Origin: Rhodospirillales bacterium
Lineage (GTDB): Bacteria; Pseudomonadota; Alphaproteobacteria; Rhodospirillales; JASLLV01
Direction of reading: 5' to 3'
DNA length: 37,627 nt
NCBI GenBank assembly: GCA_030746935.1
Contig: JASLLV010000004.1
Location: 1 to 37,627, forward strand
Of the stretch, positions 16,600 through 26,168 are shown in pieces. The position numbers and the translations under genes are program-made. Numbering within the stretch: the first letter of the stretch is position 1; each line of letters starts with the position of its first letter. The notes beneath the pieces are model-generated. The model was not told the origin of the DNA and did no database searches. It saw nothing but the letters and a program-made list of their open reading frames with translations.

Positions 16600-16628
16600 T
16601 TGACTTCGAAGGGGCAAGCCCGTATACA
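16600..16628 (+). promoter_or_regulatory. sigma70-type promoter for rpmH-rnpA-yidD-yidC
   Basis: TTGACT (16600-16605) and TATACA (16623-16628) are separated by exactly 17 bp. Transcription would start near 16635, giving a short leader before the rpmH ATG at 16657. It is the best-looking promoter in the window. Confidence 0.7.
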
Positions 16629-16656
16629 GCGAGCCGGGATTTTCCGGGATCGGCCC

Positions 16657-16791
16657 ATGAAACGTACGTTTCAACCAAGCAGGCTCGTTCGCAAGCGCCG
16701 CCACGGCTTTCGCGCGCGGATGGCGACGGTGGGCGGTCGGAGGGTTCTTGCCAATCGGCGCGCAAAGGGCCGCAAGCGTCTGTCCGCCTAG
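16657..16791 (+). CDS. rpmH: 50S ribosomal protein L34
   Basis: The 44-residue basic protein [18 protein letters not shown]...[11 protein letters not shown] is a textbook L34, part of the large ribosomal subunit. The length and the conserved KRTFQPS start are exact for the family. ATG 16657 is preceded by a short leader from a strong promoter. The frame runs open upstream to an ATG at 16600, but those residues are not L34. Its last 44 nt overlap the likely start of rnpA. Confidence 0.99.
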   Translation: MKRTFQPSRLVRKRRHGFRARMATVGGRRVLANRRAKGRKRLSA

Positions 16792-17221
16792 TCCGTTCGA
16801 ACTCGCCGCCGTCTTACGCATCAAGCGGCGGGTCGATTTCGTTCGCGTTGCGCGCGCGGGACGGAAATGGGTGGCGCCCGGGCTAATTCTTCAGGTGTTG
16901 AACGCGCCCGAAGGGGGCAACTCGGCGGACGGAAGGGCGGTCGTGCGGGTCGGGTTTACCGTGAGCCGAAAAGTGGGAAATGCCGTGGTGCGCAACCGGG
17001 TCCGCCGCCGCCTCAGGGCCGCCGTCGGCGAAGTCATGCCCGCGTTCGCTGGGGCTGGCCACGATTTCGTCGTCATCGGGCGTGCGGCGACGCGGCGGCG
17101 ACCGTATGCGTCCCTCATCACCGACTTGAAGCGGGGTCTGAAGCGTCTCGACGTCTTCGAAGATCGGCCCACGGAGGCAGCTTCGAAAGGCGGCGCGATA
17201 CAATCGGCGAGGCTCGGATGA
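16748..17221 (+). CDS. rnpA: ribonuclease P protein component
   Basis: RnpA binds the RNase P RNA and helps it trim the 5' leaders of tRNA precursors. The product has [27 protein letters not shown], the strand [15 protein letters not shown], and the RNR signature RNRVRRRLR (about 82-90), followed by [13 protein letters not shown]. It is 157 residues from TTG 16748, somewhat longer than the usual 115-130. No ATG, GTG or TTG lies between 16748 and the conserved LRIKRR segment, so translation apparently starts inside rpmH, 44 nt before its end. The stop overlaps yidD (ATGA). Confidence 0.92.
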   Translation: MPIGAQRAASVCPPSPFELAAVLRIKRRVDFVRVARAGRKWVAPGLILQVLNAPEGGNSADGRAVVRVGFTVSRKVGNAVVRNRVRRRLRAAVGEVMPAFAGAGHDFVVIGRAATRRRPYASLITDLKRGLKRLDVFEDRPTEAASKGGAIQSARLG

Positions 17222-17493
17222 AGGCCGCAACCACCCTCATTAGGGGCGCGATCCACGCCTATCGGTTTCTGATCTCGCCCGTATTCGGGCCCGCGTGCCG
17301 GTTCCAGCCGAGCTGTTCGAGCTATGCCCTCGAGGCGGTAGATCGCCACGGCGCCGCAAAAGGGAGCTGGCTCGCGTTCAAACGTTTCGGCCGATGCCAT
17401 CCCTGGGGCGGGTCCGGCTACGACCCGGTTCCCGATCCCAAGGCTTCTCGCCGATCCGCGTCCGGCGGCCTTCCCGCCACGGGACGGCGTTGA
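17218..17493 (+). CDS. yidD: membrane protein insertion efficiency factor YidD
   Basis: A 91-residue YidD. The family core is complete: [35 protein letters not shown], with three conserved cysteines, then [29 protein letters not shown]. YidD is an amphipathic, membrane-associated helper of YidC-dependent insertion. ATG 17218 overlaps the rnpA stop by 4 nt. The last 15 residues are a variable Ser/Arg/Gly tail. Confidence 0.97.
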   Translation: MKAATTLIRGAIHAYRFLISPVFGPACRFQPSCSSYALEAVDRHGAAKGSWLAFKRFGRCHPWGGSGYDPVPDPKASRRSASGGLPATGRR

Positions 17494-17533
17494 GCGGGCG
17501 GCGACGGCGCGATGCACGGGGACGCGACGGCCG

Positions 17534-19288
17534 ATGGATAACCGCAATCTGATCCTCGCGATCGCTTTGTCCGTCGCGATCGTCTTCATTTACGAGTGGC
17601 AATTCGCACCGAAGCCGCCGCCACCATCCGAGGTGGCGGGCGCCGAGCAGACGCAGGCGCCCAAGGGCGGCGAGGCAGCCCGCGAGGTTCCGGTCCCTGG
17701 CCGCGCCGCGACCGAAGCCGACGCCCCGAGGCCGTCGGCGGACGTCGCGGCGGGGGACTCGTCGGCGGCCGAGGGGCTCAGCCGCGCCGCGGCGATCGCC
17801 GCGAAACCGCGCCTGGCGATCGATTCGTCCCAGCTGCACGGCTCGATCGCACTGACCGGCGCGCGGATCGACGATTTGACGCTGGCCGGCTACCGCGAGA
17901 CCGTGGACCGTGACAGCCCGGAAATCATCCTGCTGTCTCCCCAGGACGCCACCAACGCGTATTACGCGTATTTCGGCTGGGTTGGCGAAGGTGATATTGC
18001 CGTCCCCGGACCGGACACCGTATGGACCGCGGACCGCGACGTATTGGTGCCCGATTCTCCGGTGACGCTGAGCTGGGAGAACGGCGAAGGGCTGCGGTTC
18101 GTTCAGATCATCGCGCTCGACCGGAACTATATGTTCACGGTCATCCAACGCGTCGTGAACACAACGGGCGTGCCCGTCTCCGTCTTTCCGTTCGGCCTCG
18201 TATCGCGCCGGGGGACGCCGGAAGTCAGCCGGTTCTTCATCCTGCACGAGGGGCTTCTCGGTGTCTTCAATGGAACCCTCGATGAAGTGGATTACGACGA
18301 TATTCAGGACGCGGGCGCCATCACGGAAAAGACGACCGGCGGCTGGATCGGCATCACCGATAAGTATTGGCTGACTGCGCTCATTCCCGATCAACAGACC
18401 GAAGTCAGCACCCGTTTCCTCCACCGCCTCGCCGATGGCAATGACCGCTATCAGGCGGACTTTCTGCGCCCGGCACTCGCCGTGCCGCCGCGTGGCGCGG
18501 CCGAAGCGACCAGTCGGCTCTTCGCCGGCGCCAAAGAGGTCGCGCTGCTCGACGGCTACGCCGAGACCTACGCGATCGAACTCTTTGACCGCGCCATCGA
18601 CTTCGGCTGGTTCTACTTCCTCACCAAGCCGATCTTCTACACGCTCATCTTCATCAACGACCACGTCGGAAACTTCGGCATCGCGATCCTTCTGCTGACG
18701 GTGGGAATCAAGTTGATCTTCTTCCCGCTCGCCAACAAGTCCTACCGGGCGATGAGCAAGCTCAAGAAGCTGCAGCCCGAGACCGTGAAGCTGCGCGAGC
18801 GCTTCGGCGAGGACAAGGCGAAGATGAACCAGGAGCTGATGGCGCTCTACAAGCGCGAAAAGGCGAACCCGGCGTCCGGGTGTCTGCCCATGGTCGTGCA
18901 GATCCCGGTCTTCTTCGCGCTTTACAAGGTGCTGTTCGTCACCATCGAGATGCGCCAGGCACCGTTCTTCGGCTGGATCAAGGATCTCTCGCAGGCCGAC
19001 CCGACGTCGCTCTTCAACCTGTTCGGATTGTTGCCGTTCACGCCCCCGGATTTCCTCATGATCGGAATCTGGCCACTGATCATGGGCGCCAGTATGTTCC
19101 TTCAGCAGCGCCTGAACCCACAGCCGGCCGATCCCATCCAGGCCAAGGTGTTCCTCATGCTGCCGGTAGTCTTCACCGTGATTTTGGCGCCGTTTCCGGC
19201 CGGGCTCGTCATCTACTGGGCCTGGAACAACTCGCTGTCGATCCTCCAGCAATGGGTGATCATGAAGCGCATGGGAGCGTTCAGTTAG
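17534..19288 (+). CDS. yidC: membrane protein insertase YidC
   Basis: YidC inserts and folds inner-membrane proteins, alone or with SecYEG. The 584-residue product has the Gram-negative layout: an N-terminal helix (about 4-20, NLILAIALSVAIVFIYEW), a linker rich in Pro/Ala/Glu, a periplasmic beta-sandwich domain (about 90-345), then the five-helix insertase core starting near residue 357 (FYFLTKPIFYTLIF). In the core, IKLIFFPLANKSYRAMSKLKKLQPE is the conserved cytoplasmic loop and ANPASGCLPMVVQIPVFFALYKVL the next helix. It ends WVIMKRMGAFS without a long basic tail. It is 40 bp downstream of yidD. Confidence 0.98.
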   Translation: MDNRNLILAIALSVAIVFIYEWQFAPKPPPPSEVAGAEQTQAPKGGEAAREVPVPGRAATEADAPRPSADVAAGDSSAAEGLSRAAAIAAKPRLAIDSSQLHGSIALTGARIDDLTLAGYRETVDRDSPEIILLSPQDATNAYYAYFGWVGEGDIAVPGPDTVWTADRDVLVPDSPVTLSWENGEGLRFVQIIALDRNYMFTVIQRVVNTTGVPVSVFPFGLVSRRGTPEVSRFFILHEGLLGVFNGTLDEVDYDDIQDAGAITEKTTGGWIGITDKYWLTALIPDQQTEVSTRFLHRLADGNDRYQADFLRPALAVPPRGAAEATSRLFAGAKEVALLDGYAETYAIELFDRAIDFGWFYFLTKPIFYTLIFINDHVGNFGIAILLLTVGIKLIFFPLANKSYRAMSKLKKLQPETVKLRERFGEDKAKMNQELMALYKREKANPASGCLPMVVQIPVFFALYKVLFVTIEMRQAPFFGWIKDLSQADPTSLFNLFGLLPFTPPDFLMIGIWPLIMGASMFLQQRLNPQPADPIQAKVFLMLPVVFTVILAPFPAGLVIYWAWNNSLSILQQWVIMKRMGAFS

Positions 19289-19328
19289 GCCTCGCGAACC
19301 CGATTCCGCAGCCCAAGCGGCCGAGGAC

Positions 19329-19940
19329 CTGGAATTCGGCCGCTGGCTGTTCGCGCAAAGCTGCGAGTTCGTCCTTGGCGTCGCCGGTGCCGATCAACTG
19401 CCCGACGCATCACTGCCCGAGGTCGCGTTCGCCGGCCGCTCGAACGTCGGCAAGTCGAGCCTGGTCAACGCGCTCACCGGCCGCAAAACGCTCGCCCGGG
19501 TCTCGAACGCGCCCGGGCGCACCCGCCAGCTCAACTTCTTCGCCCTCGCCGAACGTCTGATGCTGGTCGATCTTCCCGGTTACGGTTACGCCAAGGTGCC
19601 GCGAAGCGAGGCGCGGCGATGGACCGATCTCGTCGAAGCCTATCTCCGGGGCCGGCCGAACCTGCGCCGGGTCTGCCTGCTGATCGATGCGAGGCGCGGC
19701 GTCGGTGAAAGCGACCGCGAGCTGATGGCGATGCTCGATGTGGCCGCCGTCCCCTACTGGGCCGTGCTCACCAAGTGCGACAAGCTTTCTAAGGCCCAGC
19801 TTGCCGATCTCACGGACGCGATCGAAGGCGAGCTTGCCCGGCACGGCGCCGCGGCGCCGCGAGCGATGCCGACGAGCGCCCGCGCACTCAGCGGAATCGC
19901 CGAGCTTCGCGCCGGTCTCGCGGCGATCTCCCGCGACTAG
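19329..19940 (+). CDS. engB: ribosome-biogenesis GTPase EngB (YihA/YsxC), start codon unclear
   Basis: EngB is a GTPase needed for assembly of the large ribosomal subunit. All GTPase motifs are present: G1 [13 protein letters not shown], the G2 region [10 protein letters not shown]3 [12 protein letters not shown]4 LTKCDKLSK and G5 TSARALSG. The frame is open from 19266, after a TGA at 19263, but contains no ATG, GTG or TTG before ATG 19560, which lies beyond G1 and G2 and cannot be the true start. I placed the start at CTG 19329, giving 203 residues, near the 200-210 expected; CTG 19347 is another option. It begins about 40 bp after yidC and is probably cotranscribed with it. A sequence error near 19290-19330 or an unusual initiation codon would explain this. 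Confidence 0.85.
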   Translation: MEFGRWLFAQSCEFVLGVAGADQLPDASLPEVAFAGRSNVGKSSLVNALTGRKTLARVSNAPGRTRQLNFFALAERLMLVDLPGYGYAKVPRSEARRWTDLVEAYLRGRPNLRRVCLLIDARRGVGESDRELMAMLDVAAVPYWAVLTKCDKLSKAQLADLTDAIEGELARHGAAAPRAMPTSARALSGIAELRAGLAAISRD

Positions 19941-19975
19941 CGAAGCGCGGGCGATTCGGATACGGTGCCGCCGCC

Positions 19976-20887
19976 ATGACCGAGAATGCGGACAAGACCA
20001 GCGACGAAATCTTCGCCCAGGCGCGCACCCTTTCCGAAGCGCTGCCGCATATGCGCCGGCACGCGGGCCAGACCTTCGTCGTCAAGTTCGGCGGCCACGC
20101 CATGGGCGATGAGGCGCTGATGAAGACATTCGCCCGCGACGTGGTGCTGTTGAAACAAGTAGGGATCGAACCCGTGGTCGTGCACGGCGGCGGCCCGCAG
20201 ATCGGCGCCATGCTCGAACGCCTCGAGGTCAAGAGCGAGTTCATCGACGGGCTCAGGGTAACCGATGCCGAAACGGTGGACGTGGTCGAGATGGTGCTGT
20301 CGGGGACCATCAACAAGAAGATCGTCTCGGCGGTGGGCGAAGCGGGCGGCTTCGGTCTCGGGATTTCGGGCAAGGACTGCAACCTGATCCGGGCCGGCAA
20401 GCTCACGCGCGTCAAGCGCGATCCCGGATCCAACATCGAACGCGTGGTGGACTTGGGCCTGGTGGGCGAGCCGAGTGCGATTGCGCCCGACATCCTGGCA
20501 CTTTGCCGGGACTCGGAGACCGTGATCCCCGTGATCGCCCCCATCGGCATCGGGCCCGAAGGCGAGACACTGAACATCAACGCCGACACCGCGGCCGGCG
20601 CCATCGCCGCCGCATTGTGCGCGAAGCGGCTGTATTTGCTGACCGACGTCGCCGGGGTTCTCGATGCGGACGGCCGCCTGATCACCGAGATGTCGGCGGA
20701 GCGCGCCCGCGCCCTGATCGACGACGGCACCATCAACGGCGGCATGATCCCGAAGATCGAGACGTGTCTCGCGGCGGTCGAGAACGGCGTCGGAGCCGCG
20801 GTCATCCTCGACGGCCGGCTGGAGCACGCGCTTCTGGTCGAGATCTTCACCGAGCACGGCGCCGGCACCATGATCCGCGCCGGGTAG
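19976..20887 (+). CDS. argB: acetylglutamate kinase
   Basis: ArgB phosphorylates N-acetylglutamate in the second step of arginine synthesis. The 303-residue length suits the arginine-regulated hexameric form, which carries an extra N-terminal helix (about residues 8-28, [19 protein letters not shown]). The amino acid kinase motifs are [49 protein letters not shown] and [18 protein letters not shown]. The extra N-terminal helix predicts feedback inhibition by arginine (inference from the family). It sits 35 bp after engB, as in many alphaproteobacteria. Confidence 0.97.
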   Translation: MTENADKTSDEIFAQARTLSEALPHMRRHAGQTFVVKFGGHAMGDEALMKTFARDVVLLKQVGIEPVVVHGGGPQIGAMLERLEVKSEFIDGLRVTDAETVDVVEMVLSGTINKKIVSAVGEAGGFGLGISGKDCNLIRAGKLTRVKRDPGSNIERVVDLGLVGEPSAIAPDILALCRDSETVIPVIAPIGIGPEGETLNINADTAAGAIAAALCAKRLYLLTDVAGVLDADGRLITEMSAERARALIDDGTINGGMIPKIETCLAAVENGVGAAVILDGRLEHALLVEIFTEHGAGTMIRAG

Positions 20888-20910
20888 GCTAGATTCAATC
20901 GCGATCCGCC

Positions 20911-22626
20911 CTACCGCCCGCGCCAGGCGGGGAACATGTTGGGGGGCCGCGAATCGCGAAAAACGCGAACGTCCGCCGACGGCTTTCCGAACAGATATCC
21001 CTGCACGTACTGGACGCCGCAATCGCGGATGAATTCGAGCCCGGCACGGTCGTCCACCATTTCGGCGATGGTCTCGACGCCCAAATCCCGGCACAGGCCG
21101 ACCAGCGCCTTCAGGAACGCCCGCCCTTTCTGCGCCTTTTGGGCGTTGCGCACCGCAGACCCGTCGAGCTTGACGATGTCGACCACCATGGTGCTCAGGT
21201 ACTGGAAGTTGGCGGCGCCCGCGCCGAAATCGTCCAAACACACCGTGTAGCCTTCGGTCCGGAGCGACTGGATGAAATTGTCGGCGGCGCCGAGATCGGT
21301 CATGCGTGCCGATTCCGTGATCTCGAACATGAGCCGACCGCGTAGCCAGAGGTTGTCTGCGAGCAGCTTTTGGAGCCCGCTCATGTACGGCGCCGATCCC
21401 ACGGAATGGCCCGAGACATTGACCGCGAGCGAGGTCGTCGAGTTGCGCGGCGTCTTGCCCAGCCATTCGACCACTTTTTGCGCCATTGCCAGGTCGAACT
21501 CTTGGATCAGTCCCGTTTCCTCGGCGAACATGATGGTCTCGTACGGTGATGCGCCGCCGTTCTGGGATTCGAACCGGGCCAGCGCCTCGAAGTGGTGGAT
21601 CTCACCGGTCATCACGTCGATGATCGGCTGCAGCGCGACCGCGAAGTCCGCTTCCGCCACCACGCGCTTGAAGCTGTTGACCGATTCCGTCGCCGTCGAG
21701 ACCAGCGCCGAGATGTTGGTCGAAAGCTGCTTGATGGAGAAGCCGCGGCCTTCGGTGCTGCGAAAACGGTTGATGGCGTAAACGAGGCCGTTGGCGAGAT
21801 CCTCGTCACTGATGCCATCGCCCTCGACCTCGACGGTCGCGGTTTCGACTTCGGCGCCGCGGCCTTCGGGATCGGCCTCGCGGGCGAAGTCGGCGATTTT
21901 GCTTTCCAATTCCTTGACGTCGACGTCGGCGGCGTGGACGAGGCCGTAGCGGTCGTCGGCGATCCGGGCGGCGGTGTCTCCGTCCACCGAGCTCGCCTTG
22001 AGGAAGGTGCCGAAGGTGTTGAGCAGGGTCTCGCGCGCCCCTTCGTCGAGGCGGTCGTGCAACTCCTTGTAGGCTGGAAGCTCGATCAACGTGAGCTGGT
22101 TCTGCTCGCCCGATTCGGCACCGGCGCGGACCCGATCGCCGACCACCTCGGCGAATGATTCGGCGTCGAAGAGGCCGCTTTTCTCGTCGCGCTTCAGTCC
22201 TAGGCGGGATTCGGTTTCGGCCCGCTTGGACCCCATGCGGAACGCCAGGAAGTAGTGGCGGCCGAATTCGTCGAGGCGGTAGCCGGCGAACGCGAACGGC
22301 GCGGTTGGTCCGCGGCGCCCGGCGAGGCGGACTGAGGCGTTCTCGATCCGGCCGTGCCGGCGGGCGACACCGAGAAGTGCTCCGACCAGGGTCCGGTCGG
22401 GTTCGGCGATAAGCTCGAGGACGGGAACCCCGATAAGCGCCTCGGGCGCGCGGCCCATCAGCGCAGCCGTCGGTCCGGCAGCGAATGTCACGGTTGCGTC
22501 CGCGTCGAGCTCCACCAGAATGTCGGCCCAGCAGGACGCCAGCGCCACGAACCGGTCGCGCTCGGCCCGAAGCGAGGGTGTTTGCGAGGATCCCGTGTTT
22601 GCGTCCGCCGACACGTGTGCGCCCAT
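20911..22626 (-). CDS. PAS / degenerate GGDEF / EAL-domain protein
   Basis: About 571 residues with three parts. Near 30-120 is a PAS-like sensor fold (ADILVELDADATVTFAAG). Near 145-250 is a region in the position of a GGDEF domain (KSGLFDAESFAEVV), but the active site GG(D/E)EF is replaced by IADDRYG, so it should not make cyclic-di-GMP. The C-terminal EAL domain (about 325-560) has HHFEALARFE, NVSG, FEITESAR, LDDFGAG, VKLDG and TIAEMVDD, so the metal-binding and catalytic residues look intact. Cyclic-di-GMP breakdown is likely. No membrane segment is visible. It is transcribed against its neighbours. GTG 22638 is an alternative start. Confidence 0.88.
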   Translation of the reverse strand: MGAHVSADANTGSSQTPSLRAERDRFVALASCWADILVELDADATVTFAAGPTAALMGRAPEALIGVPVLELIAEPDRTLVGALLGVARRHGRIENASVRLAGRRGPTAPFAFAGYRLDEFGRHYFLAFRMGSKRAETESRLGLKRDEKSGLFDAESFAEVVGDRVRAGAESGEQNQLTLIELPAYKELHDRLDEGARETLLNTFGTFLKASSVDGDTAARIADDRYGLVHAADVDVKELESKIADFAREADPEGRGAEVETATVEVEGDGISDEDLANGLVYAINRFRSTEGRGFSIKQLSTNISALVSTATESVNSFKRVVAEADFAVALQPIIDVMTGEIHHFEALARFESQNGGASPYETIMFAEETGLIQEFDLAMAQKVVEWLGKTPRNSTTSLAVNVSGHSVGSAPYMSGLQKLLADNLWLRGRLMFEITESARMTDLGAADNFIQSLRTEGYTVCLDDFGAGAANFQYLSTMVVDIVKLDGSAVRNAQKAQKGRAFLKALVGLCRDLGVETIAEMVDDRAGLEFIRDCGVQYVQGYLFGKPSADVRVFRDSRPPNMFPAWRGR

Positions 22627-22756
22627 TGTTCTTGTCACTTGGGCCGATCACTCTCATCGAGATGGGGCGGCGGTTCAACAACGAAAACGGAAGAATGGAA
22701 GTGCGAAATTCGAAAATGGGGTTGCCAGCGACGCCGGCGCGGAACACAAACGCCTG

Positions 22757-23476
22757 ATGACACGGAACCCGCCCGACCTGGCACGCGATGGGGCCGGCGC
22801 TTCGCGCGCCCTCGTCGCGACCGAAACCTGGATCTTCGACCTCGACAACACGCTCTATCCCGCCTCCACCAACCTGTTCGACCAGGTGGACGCGCGGATC
22901 ACCGAATACATCGCCAAGCTTCTGAGCCTGGATCACAAAGAGGCCCGCGCGACCCAAAAGCGGTACTTTCACGAGTACGGCACCTCGATGCGCGGCCTGA
23001 TGACCCGCCACGGCGTGGACCCGCGGCCCTTTCTCGACTTCGTCCACGAGATCGACATGACCGTTCTCGATCCGGCGCCGGAGCTGGACGCGGCGCTGGA
23101 CCGTCTCCCGGGACGCAAGATCATCTTCACCAATGGAGACACGGCCCACGCGGAGAAGGTGATGCAAAGGCTCGGCGTCGAACGCCATTTCGATGCAATC
23201 TTCGACATCCACGAATCCGATTACGTGCCCAAGCCGCAGCCCGGGCCCTATGCGAAGCTGGTGGCACGGTTCGGAATCTCGCCCGAACGCGCGGTGATGA
23301 TCGAGGACCTCGCCATCAACCTGGTGCCGGCGGCCGCCATAGGGATGACCACGGTGTGGGTGCGCACAGATTCCGAGTGGGCCGACGACGGGGCGGCGGA
23401 CGCGCACGTCCACCACGTGGTCGACGACCTCGCCGGTTGGTTGGCGGCACTGACGGCCGACGCCGAGACGGCTTAA
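22757..23476 (+). CDS. HAD-family pyrimidine 5'-nucleotidase-like hydrolase
   Basis: A 239-residue haloacid dehalogenase-superfamily phosphatase. Motif I is WIFDLDNTLYP (Asp28 and Asp30), motif II IIFTNGD, motif III has Lys in YVPKPQPGPY, and motif IV is MIEDLAINL. A helical cap lies between motifs I and II. It is of the Sdt1/pyrimidine 5'-nucleotidase type and is regularly found between argB and dapD in alphaproteobacteria. The substrate is inferred. The start is ATG 22757. The frame is open further upstream, but the residues there are not conserved-looking. It is 105 bp before dapD. Confidence 0.9.
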   Translation: MTRNPPDLARDGAGASRALVATETWIFDLDNTLYPASTNLFDQVDARITEYIAKLLSLDHKEARATQKRYFHEYGTSMRGLMTRHGVDPRPFLDFVHEIDMTVLDPAPELDAALDRLPGRKIIFTNGDTAHAEKVMQRLGVERHFDAIFDIHESDYVPKPQPGPYAKLVARFGISPERAVMIEDLAINLVPAAAIGMTTVWVRTDSEWADDGAADAHVHHVVDDLAGWLAALTADAETA

Positions 23477-23581
23477 GGGCACTTGAATCGCGCCGCCCCG
23501 GGCCGTATTGACAGCCCCCGGGTGCTCGACCATTGTCGAACGCGCCCCAAACCCGGCGGCCGCGGACCCCGAAGACGAGCG

Positions 23582-24424
23582 ATGCCCCACCAAGACCTTC
23601 TGTCCGTCATCGACGCCGCCTGGGAAACGCGCGACGCGATCGGCACCGACACGGCCGGCCCGGTGCGCGACGCCGTCGAGGCGGCGCTCGCTCTTCTGGA
23701 TAAGGGCGAGGCGCGCGTCGCCGAAAAAATCGACGGTGCCTGGCACGTCAACCAATGGCTGAAGAAGGCGGTGCTGTTGTCGTTCCGCCTGAACGACATG
23801 GCGCCGATCGCGGGCGGTCCCGGCCGATCCGGCTGGTACGACAAGGTTGCGTCAAAGTTCGACGGTTGGGACGCAGCCCGCTTCCGCGCCGCGGGATTTC
23901 GCGCCGTCCCCAACTGCACGGTGCGCTATTCGGCATTCATCGCACCGGGTGCGGTCTTGATGCCGTGTTTCGTCAACCTCGGTGCCTATGTGGGATCGGG
24001 AACCATGGTCGACACCTGGGCGACGGTCGGCAGTTGCGCCCAGATCGGCGCCGAGTGCCACATCTCGGGCGGCGCCGGGATCGGCGGCGTACTCGAGCCG
24101 TTGCAGGCGAACCCCGTGATCGTCGAGGACAACTGCTTCATCGGCGCACGTTCGGAAGTTGCCGAAGGCGTCGTGCTCGAAGAAGGGTGCGTGCTCGCCA
24201 TGGGCGTCTACGTCGGTGCGTCGACCAAGATCGTCGACCGCGCTACCGGCGAAGTGCACTTCGGGCGCATCCCCGCCTATTCGGTCGTCGTACCGGGATC
24301 GCTGCCGGGACGCACCCTCGCCGAGGGAACCCCGGGACCGGGTCTCTATTGCGCCGTGATCGTGAAGCGGGTTGACGAGAGAACCCGTTCGCGCACGTCG
24401 ATCAACGAGCTCTTGAGAGATTGA
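23582..24424 (+). CDS. dapD: 2,3,4,5-tetrahydropyridine-2,6-dicarboxylate N-succinyltransferase
   Basis: DapD succinylates tetrahydrodipicolinate in the succinylase route to diaminopimelate and lysine. The 280-residue product has a helical N-terminal domain ([19 protein letters not shown]) and a left-handed beta-helix built of hexapeptide repeats (about 110-250): [57 protein letters not shown]. It ends [20 protein letters not shown] 23582 gives the standard length. The stop overlaps the TTG of dapE (TTGA), so the two successive enzymes of one pathway are translationally coupled. Confidence 0.97.
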   Translation: MPHQDLLSVIDAAWETRDAIGTDTAGPVRDAVEAALALLDKGEARVAEKIDGAWHVNQWLKKAVLLSFRLNDMAPIAGGPGRSGWYDKVASKFDGWDAARFRAAGFRAVPNCTVRYSAFIAPGAVLMPCFVNLGAYVGSGTMVDTWATVGSCAQIGAECHISGGAGIGGVLEPLQANPVIVEDNCFIGARSEVAEGVVLEEGCVLAMGVYVGASTKIVDRATGEVHFGRIPAYSVVVPGSLPGRTLAEGTPGPGLYCAVIVKRVDERTRSRTSINELLRD

Positions 24425-25584
24425 CCGCCACCATCGACGCGGTCGCGCTGGCGCAGGCTCTGATTCGCTGCCCCAGCGTCACGCCCGCCGACGCCGGCGC
24501 CCTCGATGTTCTCGCCGACGCCCTTCGGGGTTTGGGATTTGCCTGCGAGCAACCGCGATTCTGTGAGCCCGGAACCGATGCGGTCGAAAACCTGTACGCG
24601 CGGATCGGCAATGCGCCCCTCAATTTCTGTTTCGCCGGCCACACCGACGTGGTGCCGCCGGGCGACGAGGCCGCGTGGACGCGGGCACCCTTCGCCGGAC
24701 GGATCGCGGACGGGCGGCTGTGGGGGCGCGGCGCCGCCGACATGAAGGGCGCCATCGCCGCCTTCGTCGCCGCGAGCGGGCGGTTTCTCGCGCGCAGGCG
24801 GTCGGCGTTCGAGGGATCGATCAGCCTTCTCGTCACCGGAGACGAGGAAGGCCCCGCGATCAACGGGACGGTCAAGGTTCTCGAATGGTTGCGGATGCGC
24901 GGCGAGACGATCGACGCGTGCTTGGTGGGCGAGCCGACCAATCCCCGGAACCTCGGCGAGATGATGAAGATCGGCCGGCGCGGAAGCCTCAATGCGGTGC
25001 TCACGGTCCTCGGCACCCAGGGGCACGCGGCGTACCCCGCGCTCGCCGACAATCCGATCCCGCGTCTGATCGCCATGCTGGGGGCCATCGACGAGGCGCC
25101 GCTCGATACCGGAACCCCCCATTTCCCACCGTCGACAGTCGCGCTTACCTCGGTGGACGTGGGGAATACGGCGACCAACGTGATTCCGGAGCGTGCCCGC
25201 GCCGCGTTCAATATCCGCTTCAACGACAGCCATACGGGCGCATCGCTGGAGCGTTGGCTGAACGAGCGGTTTGCGCAGATCGGCGGGCGCTACGTACTCG
25301 ACGTCTCGGTCTCGGGCGAGGCTTTCCTGACCGCGCCGGGCCCCTTGAGCGAGATCGTCGCCGCGGCCGTCCGCGCCGCCACCGGGTCCGAGCCCGAGTG
25401 CAGCACCACCGGGGGAACCTCGGACGCGCGCTTCATCAAGGACCATTGCCCGGTGGTGGAGTTCGGCCTGGTCGGCGCCACCATGCACCAGGTGGACGAA
25501 AACGTCGCCGTGGACGATATCAACGCGCTTTCGGAAATTTACGAGGGCGTGCTCGCGCGCTTCTTCCCGGACGAGGGAACATGA
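24421..25584 (+). CDS. dapE: succinyl-diaminopimelate desuccinylase
   Basis: DapE is the zinc-dependent M20 hydrolase that removes succinate from N-succinyl-LL-diaminopimelate. The 387-residue enzyme has the two-metal site spread over [12 protein letters not shown] (His74, Asp76), GRGAADMKG (Asp107) and [12 protein letters not shown] (Glu142, Glu143), and the later [11 protein letters not shown] typical of DapE. The dimerisation domain lies about 180-290. It starts at TTG 24421 within the dapD stop and its own stop overlaps the next membrane-protein gene (ATGA). Confidence 0.96.
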   Translation: MTATIDAVALAQALIRCPSVTPADAGALDVLADALRGLGFACEQPRFCEPGTDAVENLYARIGNAPLNFCFAGHTDVVPPGDEAAWTRAPFAGRIADGRLWGRGAADMKGAIAAFVAASGRFLARRRSAFEGSISLLVTGDEEGPAINGTVKVLEWLRMRGETIDACLVGEPTNPRNLGEMMKIGRRGSLNAVLTVLGTQGHAAYPALADNPIPRLIAMLGAIDEAPLDTGTPHFPPSTVALTSVDVGNTATNVIPERARAAFNIRFNDSHTGASLERWLNERFAQIGGRYVLDVSVSGEAFLTAPGPLSEIVAAAVRAATGSEPECSTTGGTSDARFIKDHCPVVEFGLVGATMHQVDENVAVDDINALSEIYEGVLARFFPDEGT

Positions 25585-26147
25585 TTACGCTCAACGAAGC
25601 GACGACGGCACTCTACGGCGCGTACCGGCTGGCCCGTTACGACCCGAGTGGCGTGAACTATTTCGACACCACGATTGCCGGATTCTGGCGCTCGTTCTAC
25701 GGCGCGGTTTTCGTCGCGCCGCTATTCCTGTTGCGAATATCGATCCGCTTCCAGAACGGCGCGTGGGACGCGCCCGCCGTCCACGTCGTGGCGATCGAAT
25801 CGCTGGCATACGTGATCGGCTGGGTGGCGTTTCCGCTGGCCATGGTTTGGGTTGCGCGGCTGCTCGAGCGCGAGTCCGCATTCATCCGCTACATCGTCGC
25901 CTACAACTGGGCGCTCGTGCTTCAAAGCGCCGTCTTCATCCCGGTCGAGGCGCTCTCGCTTACGCGCATGATCCCCATCGCGGCGGGAAATATGATGCTT
26001 CTCGTCCTTGTCATGGCGATAGCCGGCTACACATGGTTCGTCGCGCGCACCGCCCTCAACCTTGCCCCCGTCACCGCGGCTGGGATCGTCGCGCTCGACT
26101 TCGTGCTCGCGATCGTGATCGACGCCATCGCCGAAAGCCGGCTTTGA
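25581..26147 (+). CDS. conserved-looking membrane protein, five helices
   Basis: A 188-residue membrane protein that I do not recognise by name. Hydrophobic segments lie near residues 37-54, 68-94, 103-126, 131-154 and 163-184. The soluble N-terminus contains [20 protein letters not shown], which places an aromatic, acidic motif just before helix 1. The gene overlaps dapE (ATGA) and is probably cotranscribed with dapD and dapE, though nothing shows a lysine-related role. It converges on the small minus-strand gene, 21 bp away. Confidence 0.8.
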   Translation: MITLNEATTALYGAYRLARYDPSGVNYFDTTIAGFWRSFYGAVFVAPLFLLRISIRFQNGAWDAPAVHVVAIESLAYVIGWVAFPLAMVWVARLLERESAFIRYIVAYNWALVLQSAVFIPVEALSLTRMIPIAAGNMMLLVLVMAIAGYTWFVARTALNLAPVTAAGIVALDFVLAIVIDAIAESRL

Positions 26148-26168
26148 TCAGAGAGCGACGGGCGCGGC

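Noticed and set aside
17378-19252. 624-codon minus-strand frame opposite yidC
   Set aside because: yidC is unmistakable on the other strand; the shadow is Asp/Arg/Gly-rich with no motif.
19560-19940. engB starting at ATG 19560
   Set aside because: That start would remove the G1 and G2 motifs, which are intact upstream in the same frame.
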